Of a DNA stretch of 64,000 nt, positions 12,431 to 25,591 are shown piece after piece. The stretch lies in NCBI RefSeq assembly GCF_963662255.1, contig NC_085046.1, forward strand, positions 135,079,392 to 135,143,391, written 5' to 3'. Both the position numbers and the translations under genes were made by a program. Position 1 is the stretch's first letter, and the number at the start of each line of letters is the position of its first letter. The notes below the pieces were generated by a model. It was not told the DNA's origin and searched no databases. It saw only the letters and a program-made list of their open reading frames with translations. The DNA comes from Cinclus cinclus. Lineage: Eukaryota; Chordata; Aves; Passeriformes; Cinclidae.

Positions 12431-13166
12431 GTATGTGAGAAATCTGTAAAGTTAATGTCGATGTCTATGTCATTGCTCTGTGCATCACAGAAATGCTTCC
12501 CTGAGGACTATTTTGGGAAATTATTCTCTCACTAGACTATATTAAGACTCAGAAACCACTTCCTGATATTTTCAAATTTGTGGAAAGCTTTTTTTTTTGT
12601 TGATTATGTTAATTCAATGCAAAAAAAAAGTCTAGATTTGCTGTATAATACTGTCCTTATGTCTTTCTGAGCATTCTTATTACCCACAGTACTCCTCTAC
12701 AGATCTGATTTTATATTATTTGACCCCAGATGTATAACCTTATACTTTTCCAAGCTTAATCATCTTTTTCCTTTTTTCCTGACTGTATTTCTACCATCAC
12801 TTATTAAATTGGTCCCACCACTTCTCTCAAAAATAGATGGTTTCTTTACATGCTATTCTTTCAGAATTTAGAATTCAAATAAAGGACATGCAAAACTCAG
12901 TAATGATTTTGTGATGTTATAGTAAAATATATCTCTGTTAGAGGAGTATAGAAAAGTACCAAACTTGTTGATAATAAATGACCTATAAACTAAAACAACA
13001 ATTTTAGAGCTTTTTAAACTGTCTCCTTGCAATGAGGAATGTTAAACATTTTTTGTTACCTAGTTTTTCAGAAACACAGACTACAAATCCTCTGCAAGTA
13101 CAATCTGCAAAACAGAAACTTTCTGTGGGAAGATAGCTGGGGGTAAAATTATTAAAATCTGCAAAG

Positions 13167-13199
13167 TTATATTCACATTCTAATATAATGTGAATATAA
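13167..13199. repeat. Perfect hairpin, 13-bp arms and 7-base loop
   Basis: TTATATTCACATT (13167-13179) is followed by 7 bases and then its exact reverse complement (13187-13199). No flanking transposon signature or RNA gene boxes were seen. The arms are identical, which is unusual for old neutral DNA of this length. Confidence 0.8.
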
Positions 13200-13350
13200 T
13201 GTTACAGATAATGGGGAATGAAAAGGGGAACTGCAGTTGCTACTTCCTGGATGGATTGCATTTGGCGTGCATGAAATCTATTCCACAATGATTCCCCATG
13301 CAACACAACCTGAACCCTTAAGTACATCCTTAGAATGATGGAACAGAGGG

Positions 13351-13370
13351 TGGAGTGGAGTGGAGTGGAG
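13351..13370 (+). repeat. (TGGAG)4 pentanucleotide repeat
   Basis: Four exact TGGAG units follow a short G run. It is a microsatellite with no evident function. Confidence 0.85.
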
Positions 13371-16300
13371 ACACTGCATGCTCTGTTGAAATCCTTGCAG
13401 GGATGGGAGCATGATGGCAGAACATGGTTGATAAACTGCACAGCATCTGCCAGCCAAGGGAGACAGGAAAAGATGTCTTGCTGAATCAGCAGCTGTGGCC
13501 AAGTATTATTCTGCAAATGAAATTACCTAATTGTAATCCAATTTTAATATTAACACATGCCTCCATTCCAAAGTTACCCACCTCCAAGATACAACCACTC
13601 CTCACTCGGTGTGTGCTCTATATTTTATTAACTATATTTTTAACAGAGAAGGCCAAGCCTGTCAGCTGAGTCGTTTCCCTTTTAGAGATGAATATGGGGA
13701 AAGAAACTTACTCTATGCATGTTCTATTATTTTCTTAAGCTAACTTTCACTGGTGATTAGAGCTTGTCTGCGTATTTCTTTAAATACATTATTGCAGTCA
13801 GTTACTCTCAATGGTAATTTTTAAACCTTAACCTGGCACAATTTTCTATTATCAAAGTGTCTTTTAATTAAGTGAGTTATTCTGTAAACTGTTTCACAGA
13901 AGTCCTGCAAAGGTCCTAGCAGTTATAAGCAGTCAATAAACTCAGCGAAAGTGGGAAGATCCGTTAAGCCCTCCCTGTTTCAAAATTGTAATAAAAGATT
14001 AAGCTCTGATGTACTATTGGTGCATGTGCCTGAACAAGACAGTCAGACTGTCCCACGATACAGTGGACAATCAGTGGAGCCCTCAAAACAGCATGCTGAC
14101 AGGTGGGTAGGTCACAAGGGCCTTGGATTTCCTGGGGCATTAGCAGACTCAGCAAACATAAAGGGTTCAAGGAAACCCTACTTTCATGTGGCAGCCGGGG
14201 TAATTAATAATATCAACATCGTGCTCCTCCATACAGGGATATGAAGCTCCCAGTCAAATAGTCATAAATGGAAAAACTTAATATCATATATTCAGAACAA
14301 AGACTACTAATTTTATTTTGAAGAGAGGTACCAAATTATTATTGTAGGTATTCCCCTTACCTGTTAGTGTAAGTGTGGATCTTGTACCTTGACTATGCTG
14401 TGTAATTGAACAGTAATATTATGGTGAGCTTCTGGGTAACTCACAACCTTGAATATAGAGAGCAGTAAGGCACATAGGTAGCATGGGTTGATGTATTTGG
14501 GTATCCAGTATGTGGCAAATGTCAGGTGCCTTCCAGACACATAAAAAAGGTGCAGCTCATCATATCAGACAGGCTGGACACCTGTGGTCTAATGGTTGGA
14601 AGCATATCTTGAAACAACTAAAAGTTTATTTTAGAATGTATGCATTTCTTTGCTACTTTATGAAGCTCATTAAAGGATTTAATGTTCACTTTTCTATGGA
14701 AGAAAGTAGAATTTGTTAACACTGAGTTGGAAAATGATCCTATGACATATGGCTTACATAGCTAGTGTAAATTGGAATGAGGAATTAAACTGATTTGTGA
14801 CTTGATTATTACAAATCCATAGCTAAACATGGAAGAGAGATACAATAGTGCTGAGCTTCCTGCTAAAGTTATGACAAGGTATAACAGCCTGCTATGGGTA
14901 GCCAAATGCAGTCGTGAAAAAAAGACATATTCTTAGCAGTGGGATTAGAATGATTAACTATTTATACACAGTTGTATTTATGATTAACTCTAAAATACAA
15001 TTTTGTTGCTGTTGTTTATTATTTCAAAAATTGTCCTAATAAAAATTAGTTTTCAGAAAGAGACTGGATGGTGACGGCAGTCTCTCCTGGATAGGGACTT
15101 TATTTCGTAGATCATGAATATGGCCTTTCACAGCAGACCAGTAGCAGATTTTTTTTTCATAATGTCTGCAATATTATCACAATAGTTTCACTTATTTCTT
15201 CCTGCTGATTTAGTAATGAAACATATTCTGTAGCGCTTCATTGTCAAACTTTGGGAAAGTGTTGAGCAAATTGTCAGATATATTCTTTATCTTCTTGCTT
15301 GCTTTTTTTGTTTTCCTCATTTGTTAGGTAACAGAGAGAGATGATGTTAAGGATTTAGAAAGAGTAATCTTGTAACTCTGTTTTGGTGAAGAAATTTTTA
15401 TGACAAATGCCAGTGTGTTTACCTATAGGCTGGAGAGCAGACATGAAATGGAAAGTTTTCCTTGAGATTTACTATGCCTTTGAGAAGGTGCTGCATCCAT
15501 TCCAGAAAGTAATGGTCAGAAATTTTGATGTTTGCTTTCTGAAATGAAACATTAGGTTTTCCACCAAGATAATGCTGTTTGTTTTTTGGTATTTGAACAC
15601 TAATGCCTTCTCCATTTTATTGTTTATATTGTTAAGGTGTTTAAAAAGTAGAACACTCAAACATGCAGACCTTTTTCTCAGATGTTTCTCCACAGTAGTA
15701 ATAAATACAATAAAATTGTTGGGATATCACATTAAAAGATCCTGCCCCAGAATTAAAACCCATAATTCTTCTTCAGCAGTATGGGAATAAGTGTCAAATA
15801 TATTTTCAAAGATTAATGTTTTTGCATTCAAGATCTCAGATATCAAATCAGTTATTTGTTTTGCAATACCGTTGTCTTTGTACTTACATTTGCTTTCACT
15901 GTGAAGTGGGAAAAAAATAAAAATTGCTTGTACCTGCACCTTTTCAGTTCGATAATATCTACTTCCCCCCACCCCCAGCTATATTTTATCTATTCCATTA
16001 TGTTTCAAAACACTTGCCTTCAAAAGCTGTACATACTTAATCACTTGTCCAACCATTATTTCTTGATGCACTGGCAGACTTGTCATTATTTCTGTAAGAA
16101 TTTATTCCTTAAGTCACATGTACTGCTGTCAACTTAATCAATGTGAAAGCTATGTTTTAAAAAAAACCACAAACTCACCATGGTTTTTGATCTGTTGTTA
16201 ATTTATGGATTTTTACTGCTCAGTTCAATACAGAGAGATCACTGTTTTTGTGGAATAATATGATCTGACAGTTAATCATTTAATGAAATATATCCTTCCA

Positions 16301-16427
16301 ATTGAATCAATGTCATGAATAAATGTCTGAATAATTTAGATGATAAAGTAATACTCCTTTTGGTTTTCAACAACAAAAAAAGACCCCAAAAAACTGAGAT
16401 GATTTGAAAAAAATCACTAAATATTAT

Positions 16428-17250
16428 CACAGGATCAGCACATCAACAAGGTCGAAAGAGACCCTTAAAACTCAAGTCCAAACATCAGTCTAGAACTACC
16501 ACTGTAATCCATAAACCATTAAACCACAACATTCACTGCCAAAATCAGATGGACCAAACACTTCCAGGGATGACTCCCCCTCCTCTCTGGCCAACCTGTT
16601 CCATCTCCTGACCACCATAACAGTGAAAACTTTTTTCTGATATCTAATCTGAATCTCCCCTGGCTCATCTTAAGGTTATTTCCTCTGGTCCTCTCACTGC
16701 AGGCACAGCAGAAGAAACTGGCCTCCATCTCGCTACAAACTCTTTTCTGGTTCTTGAAGAGAGTGATGAGCTCCCTCCTCAGCATCTTCTTGAGACTAAT
16801 CAAACCCATCTCCTGGAGCCATTCCTCATAAGATGTGTCTCGTAGACCATTCAGGAGCCTTTTCCCCCTTTGCTGGATAGGCTCCGGTACCTCCATGTCT
16901 TCTTTAAGTTGAAGAGCCCAGAACTGAATGCTCCAGGTGAGTCCGCACCAGTGCCGAGTACAGGGGGCAATCGCTTTCCTGTCCTGCTGGCTGCACTGTT
17001 CCTGATAGAGGCCAAGATGCCATTGGCCTTCTTGACCACCAGAGCACACTGCTGGCTCTTTTTGAGCCAGCTGTCAAACAGTACCCCCAAATCCCTTTCT
17101 GCCAAACAGCCCTGAAGCCAGTCCTCCCCCAGCCAGTAGCATTTCATGGGGTTATTGTAACCCAAGTGCAGGACTCAGCACTTTGCCTTATTGAACCTCC
17201 TGCAGATGTTCTCAGCTTACCAATTCTGTCCACTTCTCTCTTTAGAGCCT
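16428..17250 (-). mobile_element. CR1 LINE, longest copy, with broken reverse-transcriptase tail
   Basis: On the + strand it opens with TCACAGGATCAGCACATC and TCGAAAGAGACCC, the reversed CR1 3' end. Reading on the minus strand, an upstream frame (17165-16851) holds motifs of the CR1 polymerase C-terminal region such as GCLAERDLGVLFDSWLKKSQ and QQCALVVKKANGILASI. The same protein continues in a different frame (within 17049-16519) with FWALQLKEDME, LRDTSYEEWLQEMGLISL, SERTRGNNLKM and GRFRLDIRKKF. A frameshift at roughly 16950-16990 therefore breaks it. The catalytic core lies further 5' and is absent through 5' truncation. Such retrotransposons copy themselves through reverse transcription, but this copy cannot be active. 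Confidence 0.9.
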
Positions 17251-20200
17251 TCCTACACACAACGAGCAACCCTCACCACTCAAATTAAATAATTTTATTA
17301 CAATATCTAGCTTTATACAGTGTAAGGAACTTGAAACAAAAGGCACTGCAAACAAATTAGATAACTATTTTCTAATTCTCCATATGGTTTTTATACTTAT
17401 GCTTTCATCATAAGAGGCACTACTAAGAAGGAAACATCTGTGCAAAGAGTGGTTAACACTAAAAACTGTTAAGAAAAAGGAATGTAGTGAAGAACTGTTT
17501 TATTATCTCTTATGAATTTTTTTTATAAGAAGGATTAATTCAAAAGAGTATTCATTATTCATAACTGACAAAAAACTTTTTATGCTAATCCACTCCAATC
17601 TACAGATTGCTAAACTTTGTTTCAAAAGGGGTCATATTCCCATGTCACAAAGTAATATGATGAACCATCACCTTTTTTAAGTGTGTGCATTTTTGTTGTA
17701 GCTTTAGGTCACAAAAATGATCTTGGGATTATCAGGCTATTTATTTACCAGCAGGCAAAGTGCATTAGAGGGAATTGTTTCTACTCCCTGCTCTTATCAC
17801 CATATAACATATAAATAAGAAAGAAATCAAAGTAACTTTAAGATGTTTGTACTATGTCTTCTGTCAAGGATCCCTGAACAAATACATTTTCAAAAGTGTA
17901 AAATTTTCAGACAGCACTCTTACCAAAAAACAACAAAAAAAAAGCTGATAATTATTTTTGGAAACTAATATCAATGGTTGTAAAAAAATGTCAAAATAAA
18001 TTTTTCATTTGAAATCCAGCACAATATGAAGATCTCTTTTGTAAGAGCCATAAAGTTTTGACAGTCATTTATCACATCAACATTGCCCCAAATGTTAGGA
18101 GGCATTGTTCTCTGCTCTTTGTATCTTCACAATGTTTCTAAAGACCTATAAGAATATATGCTGCTAGACCTCAACCTTTGGAGGAAGGTTAACTAACATG
18201 GTGTTCATCAAAACTTTTAAAGCGGTGCAGGCAAGGACAAAGTTGAATTTGTAATGTTATTAATTAGCAGTTATCCACAAGTAAAAATGTTGAAGTGAGA
18301 GATGAATAGCTTACTGATTTTTATAGTTACAGAAACCCAGAAGAATTCAACACAAAACCCCAATAAAAATTAATTAATCTGTGCTATGGTTATAATTTTG
18401 TAAAAATATTTCTCTCAACTCAGGAAGACTTATTCTCTAAATATTCTAGAGAATTGCATTATTGCTAGAACACTCTGACAGTACACAAACAGACAAAAAG
18501 AATGAATTAACCAGATGTTTTGCTTCATTATTATTTTCCTTTTTTTTCCCTAACTAAAATGGTACTCACATAAAAAAAAATGGAATCCCTATTTATCTTT
18601 CATGTAAAGATGCATAATGCAGAAAGGACTGAATGAGGACTGCAGTATCCCAACCTGTCAATCTGATCACCGGTATGCTTGTTGCATTCTAATACAGTGT
18701 ATGACATTAGTCCTGAAAGTTAAGTTTTTGCATTATGTAGGCAGAATACATTAGAGTAAACTACGTTTGATGTTTAGAAGTCCATTTTATTTAAGACATG
18801 TTTTCTGTCAAACAACTACAGCCATTGATAAAGGACAGTTTTAACAGCTGCTTTACCAGGAGTCCTGCTTTGATTGAGAAGTATTTTAATTATTCCATCA
18901 TTTGTACTATTCTTAATGGGTGCTAGGAAGGTTGCTGACCAAACAGCTACAATTTGTAACATTTAAAAACTGTAAAAAATTTAGGAAAATTGTTTGTAAG
19001 TGCAGTATATGGCTTTCATCCATGTCAAGCATTTGTCCTGATTGATAAAAAAAAAAAACCTTGAAGAAAGAGAATTTTTAAAAAGCATTTTGAAATATTT
19101 GCGAGTTGTCTTCTTTTATATACTAAAATATATTGAAAGTAAAACTGCCTTTTTTGACCAAATGTTCATACATACATGCACGTGTATAAATAAACCGATG
19201 CATATACAAAAAAAAAAAGAAAGATAACTATGTTTTCCTTTAGAATTAAACCAATTTCTGAAATTCTAGTACACCCTCAGAAGTAAGGTCTGTATGCTGT
19301 GATAATCACACAGCTCTGAAATAAACTAGAGCGATGTTGAGGAAGTGAGGGCTAAAGCCACAAAATATGCCATGAGATATGTGGAGAAGGGAGTAACGCG
19401 GGAGTGATGGAATCCTGGGGGGTGACAGGTTATCAGGATGAAAGCCAGAGGACCCATACTGCTGCAATCAGCCAGGTGAAAGAGTGAGTGATGCCAACAC
19501 CTTACTGTCCCATTCCACCCTTGTGCCAGATCCATGGCCTTTGCAATCTCTCTTTGTAACTCTCCATATTCCTCGCTATCTGTCCTTATTACCATTTATG
19601 ATGGTAACAACAGGATATTTTCACTACAGTCTAAACTTGTCAGTTTATACTTCTAAAAGTATTGGCATTTGAAATCCTTCATGACAGTGGATAGAATGCA
19701 ATCACCTTGTAGACAAGTCGGTGGGCTTGCTCCTCTCTCCTCCCTTAAGCAGCGAAACCTCTTTTGTAGAGTTTGCACCTCTGACTCTGTCAGAGCATAC
19801 CCTTACACATAGCACTGCACACTTATATTTTGTAGGTCTAGTTATTTTTTATGGCAGTCTAATGAGAATCTATAGACTGCTACTTCAATAAGGTGCGTTA
19901 TTCAGGAATCTGTGGTCATGAAAGTACTTACTGAACCTGACCATACTTACAGTGCCAAATTGATTCTAATCAGAAATTAAGTCCAGACACACCTAGTCCG
20001 TCTGCTCTCTGAGTACCAGCCAGAACACGAGCAAATTTATTTTCTGCCAAATGGCTATACGCTCAATGCAACAGTGTACAGGCCAAAATTGATGTGACTT
20101 GAGAGTCTTGAACTACACTGCAGGCAGACCTGGTGACAGAAATCTGCATGTGGTGGGGCTGCAATCACACTCTCTAGTAGCCCCAGTCTAAATAAGCTTT

Positions 20201-23200
20201 ACCTGCTATGGCAAGATGAGGAGTCAGCTGAGTAAGTTGCTAATACTCTGTGAGTTGTGGACACATATAGCAGGGAAGAAACTAAGATAATTTTGGCATC
20301 TAAGTAATAAATCCCCATCTGTCTTCTGACAGTTCTTTTGCATACTCCAAAATCAATCTCTTTCACTTCAGCTTCTGTGGGATGCCTAGGGACTTTCAAT
20401 TGTCATATATAATTCCTGAACAAAGAATTGGCACCAGATGTTAATAAATTTAAAGGTATGTATAACTACTAAAAGGACAGAAATAGAACACCCCTAAATT
20501 CAAAACAGCTAAAAAACATGATGAAATGACACTTTTTTTCATAAGAAAACTTATAAAGACTAATTCATCAAAATAATTGAAAACAGCTTGAAAAACATTC
20601 CATCAGATACAGGTAGGTCATAAAATTCTAAGAACTCAAATGAAGGTTTTCTCAGCTCTGCCAGAGCCAAAAATTAAATTCAGCCCTTCCACAACATTTT
20701 AAATGACTTCTAGTGGAATGTGCTTTAAAAAACAAGTATCTTTTGAGTTTGCAGCTAAAATTACTTCAGAATAGTTGGGGTTTTTCTCTGATACCCAATT
20801 TAAGTGGTATAGCATTTTCATTATCTCAGGAAGTTAATGTCCATAACTCCTTCTGCAGGCTATTTTAATCCTTTCTCTGTCCATTGAGTAGGCTTTTCAT
20901 CAGGACCTGGAGTAATATCCTGTAAGGTCTTCAGAAGTGCATTGTCATCGCTGGATTTTGGGTTCAATGAAGAACTTTGTTCAGTGAAGTGACATTCAGT
21001 AGACTTCTGACACCTTTTAGAGAAACTGTTTCTTATGTATCTTTTCAATGCTCTCTAGAAGTTCACCTGCTCATATTTATCTACTATTCTCTCTTTGCAT
21101 AGCTTGTATCTGCTGCTATAACAAGGATACTAATGATGATATCCTGGCCATCAGCTGCTACCAAAATAGTTAAAGTGACTTCCACCCATTCTGCTCAAAA
21201 TTATCTTCTAACTTAAATCACTTGCAGAATAGGGTAGCCAATAAAGTCCCATGACTATTATTTCTAGTACAGGTTAGCCTGCAAGAAATAAACTAACTTT
21301 GCTGCTTAAGTTCAAAAATAGTAGTGATAAAAGACCATTGGTAGTGATTTTGTCATTTGTCCCGCATTGACAACTTTAGTTCTGCAACTTTTCTCTCTAT
21401 GCCTTGATTATTTTAACTGTAACTCTTTTAAAACAGGCATATGTTTGGGGAATAAGTTTCTACATTTAGTACTACCATGATTTCATTCTCCTGTTTGAGA
21501 TGGGTTAGAACTTCTAATATCTTGTACCATCATAAGGTGGCTGCAAACCACCACACCCCTCTTCCTGCCCTGTGGTGGGGCCTTGAGGCAGCTGAGTACC
21601 ATTTGCCTGAATGTAGTGACGTCCAGATATAAGTAGGGCCCATGAAAGATGTCCTTCATGGATAGGCTGCTGCTGCTACCAGATCTGCTGTGTTTCTCCC
21701 CTGGCTCCGGGACTGTTCCTGAGAAGGAGTATTTCAAAAGCAGGCACAACAGGTCACAGACAGCCTGTGATTGCTGGCTGAAGGCTGTTCATGTAGAACA
21801 TGAAAGACGTACAGGAATAAATTTACCCATCCTCCAAGATACTATTCATTGCCATCTTTCTCAGATGAAATCATGAACCCTTATAAAGAAGATGCAATCC
21901 ATAATGGCTTCAGTATCTGGAATAGACACTAATGAGCATTACCTTAACTATACCTGCTAACTGTGTGCATGATAGCTGTCACACAAATTTGCAATAAAAT
22001 GTAACTATTTATATGTTAATTATCCTTATGCAATTCAGTACATTCCACCTCATTTTTGTTCAAAGCCGATTGTTAGATGCATGCAGCAGCTCAGCTGGCC
22101 TGAGTATTCAGCTTCGTGCCAGAGTCCTCAAACAGAATATTAAAAGAAAGGAAAAAAAACCAAAAAGGAGATACTTAGTCTCAAAGAACCACACGGTGTT
22201 TGTGAGTATATCAGCAAGTTCCCACAAAACCCCATGAGCTTAAATAAGGCTCTGAGAAGACTGAGGATTCTGTCCTAGAAAAGGTTTTTGGAATGGAAAA
22301 ATGAACCAGTTATTTTAAGCCAAAATTTTTATTTGGAAATGTTGCATACACGGTCAGAAGATTAGGGTCTCTAAGTCTCCTACGCTTATTTGAAGGGATA
22401 GGTGAAGAAATTTTGTTTGCTTAAGTCTTTCACATGGCTTTCTGCTAAGAGTAAGCTCTAGTCTAACAAATGACCTTTTATTGATTTATCCTGGAAGTGC
22501 ATCCTTGCTTTCAGCTGAATGCAATATGATAAAGTGATGGTTTAGCTTAGAATGAAACCGCACAGGAATCCATTTAATTCACCAAGGTCATAAGCTCGCC
22601 ATATGTGGCTGCAGAGTGGATGGTTTTTTTTCAAAGCTAATTAGGCTTGGAGCTAGGCTAGTGATTACACAACCTCTTAATCACAAGTAAAGAAGCATTT
22701 CAAGCTGGGAATCATGCCTGTACACCTACACTTGCATACTGTTTTTCCTGCCAGGGCTGTTACTCATCTCCTAGAATGGTACCCTGCCCTCTTATAAATT
22801 AATTGAAGACTTACTGAAAAACAGAGATGCCAGTCAATTATGTGTTAACAAAAAGAAAAAGCAAAACAAAACAAAACAAAACAAAAAAGAAGCTGCATTT
22901 CAGCACAGGTGCTGATACATTCTAAAGAGATATTCAGTGAATGTAGCACCAAAATAAGTACTGTGACCTTTTTGAGTTTCAAACCTTGATATTTCTTTTA
23001 AAAGCACCACTTTGAATACCTTAAGAAAAGCTACATTTAAGGGAAATATGTATTTACAACCAAGTTATATTTTGCTCTTGGTTTTGAGTTTACAATAAAA
23101 TGCCAATGAAAAGATTTTTTTAAAATCACTCCTATTTGTAACAAAAAGATTTTGTAATTATGATGACAATTGGAATTTAACATTATTTAAACAGGTAGGC

Positions 23201-24534
23201 AAGTCTACCACACCAATAATTTATTTTGTTCAAAATAAGTGATATAATGACATTTTTTTGTGCAAATGGCCTCTGAATTTTTTATTCAGCATGAAGGGTG
23301 ATTTGAGCACATTGAGGAATTTAATAAAACATTTTACAGAGCTAATAATTAGCCCATTTTGGAGTATTTCATAACAGAAATGGTAGAACATACTGTGATC
23401 TAATTTTTAGAACAGTTTGATTTTTATAAGTGTAACAAAAGATAAAAACTACTGGGATATAACATAAGTGGAAATATCCTTTACATTATCTGTGAATAAC
23501 AGACAATGTAAATCACATGGGAAGAAATGGGCTGCAACTGATCTATGGTCTATTAAATTGTAGCCACTGAAAAAAATATTGTGATGGTTTTAGTGAGAAA
23601 GCAATCTTGGAGAAAAGGCATAGAAAATACTTGTGGAATTTTAATAGGAACATTTATTTTTATTAATTAAATTAATCTTTATGAAGTTCTTTAATATTTA
23701 AATATTTATTAATAAGTCTGGGGTAGTAATTCTGCTTCCTGGTATGAAAATGCTTCTTATCATTTCATATCATGAAAGGGCTCTTGTTTTCTTGTAAGGT
23801 GAGCCAGGTTATTTGCTGTGTTTTTCAGCAAGCCTAATGCTGAAAAGCAGAGTAAGACATCCTTATACCAGTTCTGCATTCCTCAGTTAGGTGTACAATT
23901 TCTTGCTTAGGTTACTAAAAATGTCCTGGACGTTCCTAGTGATGGTGTTATGGTTAATGAAAAATAGCATATTTCTCCTCAGTCCTATGCTCTAACAATG
24001 AATCTTCAATACAAGCGCCAGTTTCTTGCCCTATTTTTTCCCTACATATTTTTGTCCAGTAAAATATTTTAGTACCCAAATGCCAAAGACTTAGATAAAC
24101 AATGCCCATACCCAATATTATAATGTTGAAAATCCCCTCTTGTCTGTTAAGTAATTTATATGTCTGTTTTGAAGTTAAAAATAATTCAGTCTTCAGAGTT
24201 GTGATTTTGCATATACTTAAAGCTATCACTGAAAACCATCATGCAAGATCAAGTGACTGATGTTTAGCTGGGTCTGAACTCTGTCTCAGGTCTAAATGGA
24301 GACTATAGCATCAAATATTACAAGAGCTTGGTTTTGGAGACCTGCTTGGAAAAGAGAGGCTAGCACAATCAGACCTTTCACATGACACACGAGTTTCCTT
24401 GCTGTGGTTAACCTTTATTTAGGAATATGCTGCTTGAGATACTTACTCAGACACAGGAGATGTAGCTCTGGCCAACAACAAAGAGGTTGCTTTCAATCTC
24501 TGCAAGATTATGCCTTACACAATAAGATGGATAA
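17251..24534. other. Long AT-rich non-coding stretch
   Basis: No gene, RNA gene or recognised transposon is seen. Somewhat less AT-rich patches at 19330-19800 and 21480-21850 carry overlapping frames on both strands without family features. A minus-strand frame ending at 20860 (about 65 codons, residues such as SSDDNALLKTLQDITPGPDE) looks more protein-like than most but has no clear acceptor upstream. Confidence 0.4.
22862..22886 (+). repeat. (CAAAA)n microsatellite
   Basis: Five consecutive CAAAA units ending in an A run. This may be the remnant of an A-rich tail, but no retroposed body is recognisable beside it. Confidence 0.85.
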
Positions 24535-24960
24535 TGCACTGGTGTGGCCTTACTTCAAGTACTATGTACAGTTTTGGGCACCACAACATACAAAAGATAT
24601 AAAGAAATTATAGAGTATCCAGAGGAGGGCAAGGAAGATGGTGAAGGGCCTTGGGGGGAAGCCAAATGAAGTCACTTGCCCTATTCAGCCTTGGAGAAGG
24701 AGACTGAGGGGAAAACTCATTGCAGTCTGTAACTTCCTGGCAAGAGGAAGTGGAGGGATAGGCACCAATCTCTTCTCTCTGTTGATCAGTGACAGGACCT
24801 GAGGGAGTGGCATGAAACTGTGTCAGGGGAGGTTTAGGTTATATATTAGGAAAAGGTTCTTCACCCAGAGGGTGGTTAGGCACCGGAACAGCTCCCCAGG
24901 GAAGGGGTCACAGCACCAGCCTGACACTTCAAGCAGCATTTGAACAATGCTGTCAGGCAC
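24535..24960 (+). mobile_element. CR1 LINE, left part, split by an LTR
   Basis: Plus-strand CR1 starting in the reverse-transcriptase tail (encoded ALVWPYFKYYVQFWAPQH). It continues through AGGAAAAGGTTCTTCACCC and CAGCTCCCCAGGGAAGGGG to ACAATGCTGTCAGGCAC. There it stops abruptly at an LTR border. The missing right part of the same CR1 lies at 25513-25590. The 5' border is approximate, because weakly matching sequence may reach back to about 24430. Confidence 0.85.
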
Positions 24961-25512
24961 TGAATCATTAAAAGCCAATATGGTCACGAACAAAGATGCT
25001 CTAACTAATTAAAGTTAGGAAGTAGTATGTTTATTCACTGGCGGGTGGCAAGGGAGTTGACTCCAAAAGGCGTGATCATCCTGAACAAGATCCTTTGCCC
25101 TTTATTTATTTCCATTTATTTATTCTATGCACAAGCCCAGCACCTCTCATCCCCATTCAGTATTAAACTGAGACTATTAGTCCTTCACGTGTGCACAATT
25201 CTTCTCGTAAATTGGGTTGGTAGTCTCAAAATGGGTCGGTGATCTCAAAGGATGAAGTTGGGAGAGTCTTCATCAGGTCTTGGTGACCCTCTGGCACAAT
25301 CCAAGGCCCCCTGTTGCGAGATTAATTAATACACAGTTCAGGTGCTGGCCACCTTTCTTACTGGTTTCAGTCTGTTCCTATAACAGTTCATTTACTCCAC
25401 GTTTTTCTACACCCAAGCTCATAACAGTAAACAATATAACAATTAGCTCTAGCTTAAGCATCTAGCAATCATTAAACCTACCATTTGCCTACCTAACTTA
25501 CATCTTGATTCA
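24961..25512 (-). mobile_element. Solitary LTR of an avian endogenous retrovirus, inserted in a CR1
   Basis: A 552-bp element bounded by TGAATC and GATTCA, the TG...CA ends expected of an LTR with a 6-bp terminal inverted repeat. It interrupts a CR1 whose two halves join sensibly once it is removed. Flanking 4-mers GCAC (24957-24960) and GTGC (25513-25516) could be an old target duplication differing by two transitions. Orientation is minus: on that strand the segment reads GTGAATAAACATAC (25038-25025), a typical LTR polyadenylation signal context, preceded by GTCAACTCCCTTGCCACCCG. No retroviral coding frame is attached, so it is a recombined solo LTR. Confidence 0.75.
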
Positions 25513-25590
25513 GTGCATGTTGTAATTCTTGGGGCTGTGCAGGACCGGGACTTGGACTTTGATGATCCTTGTGGATGTTCTGTGATTCTG
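25513..25590 (+). mobile_element. CR1 LINE, right part (3' end) of the split copy
   Basis: After the LTR the CR1 resumes with ATTCTTGGGGCTGTGCAGG and GGACTTTGATGATCCTTGTGG. It ends with the CR1 tail TTCTGTGATTCTG. About 20 bases of the usual block between CTTGTGG and the tail are missing, a small deletion in this copy. Confidence 0.8.
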
Positions 25591-25591
25591 A

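Larger units (their letters stand above)
9086..16427. other. Long AT-rich non-coding stretch
   Basis: No gene is clearly supported. It contains one candidate exon (11780), a hairpin (13167) and simple repeats (12408, 13351), listed separately. A segment at about 13900-14250 is less AT-rich and carries overlapping frames on both strands (13951-14244 + and 13964-14170 -), but neither has recognisable protein features. Confidence 0.4.

Noticed and set aside
16519..17049. 176-codon minus-strand frame as a host gene
   Set aside because: Its sequence is the tail of the CR1 polymerase plus 3' untranslated region, joined by a frameshift to the rest.
19330..19800. Less AT-rich segment suspected to be a retroviral or retroposon fragment
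   Set aside because: Frames on both strands show no retroviral or LINE motifs, and no LTR-like ends were found.
20860..21056. Minus-strand frame of about 65 codons resembling a terminal coding exon
   Set aside because: The composition is protein-like, but the upstream stop is only a few codons before it and no convincing acceptor or polyadenylation signal was found.
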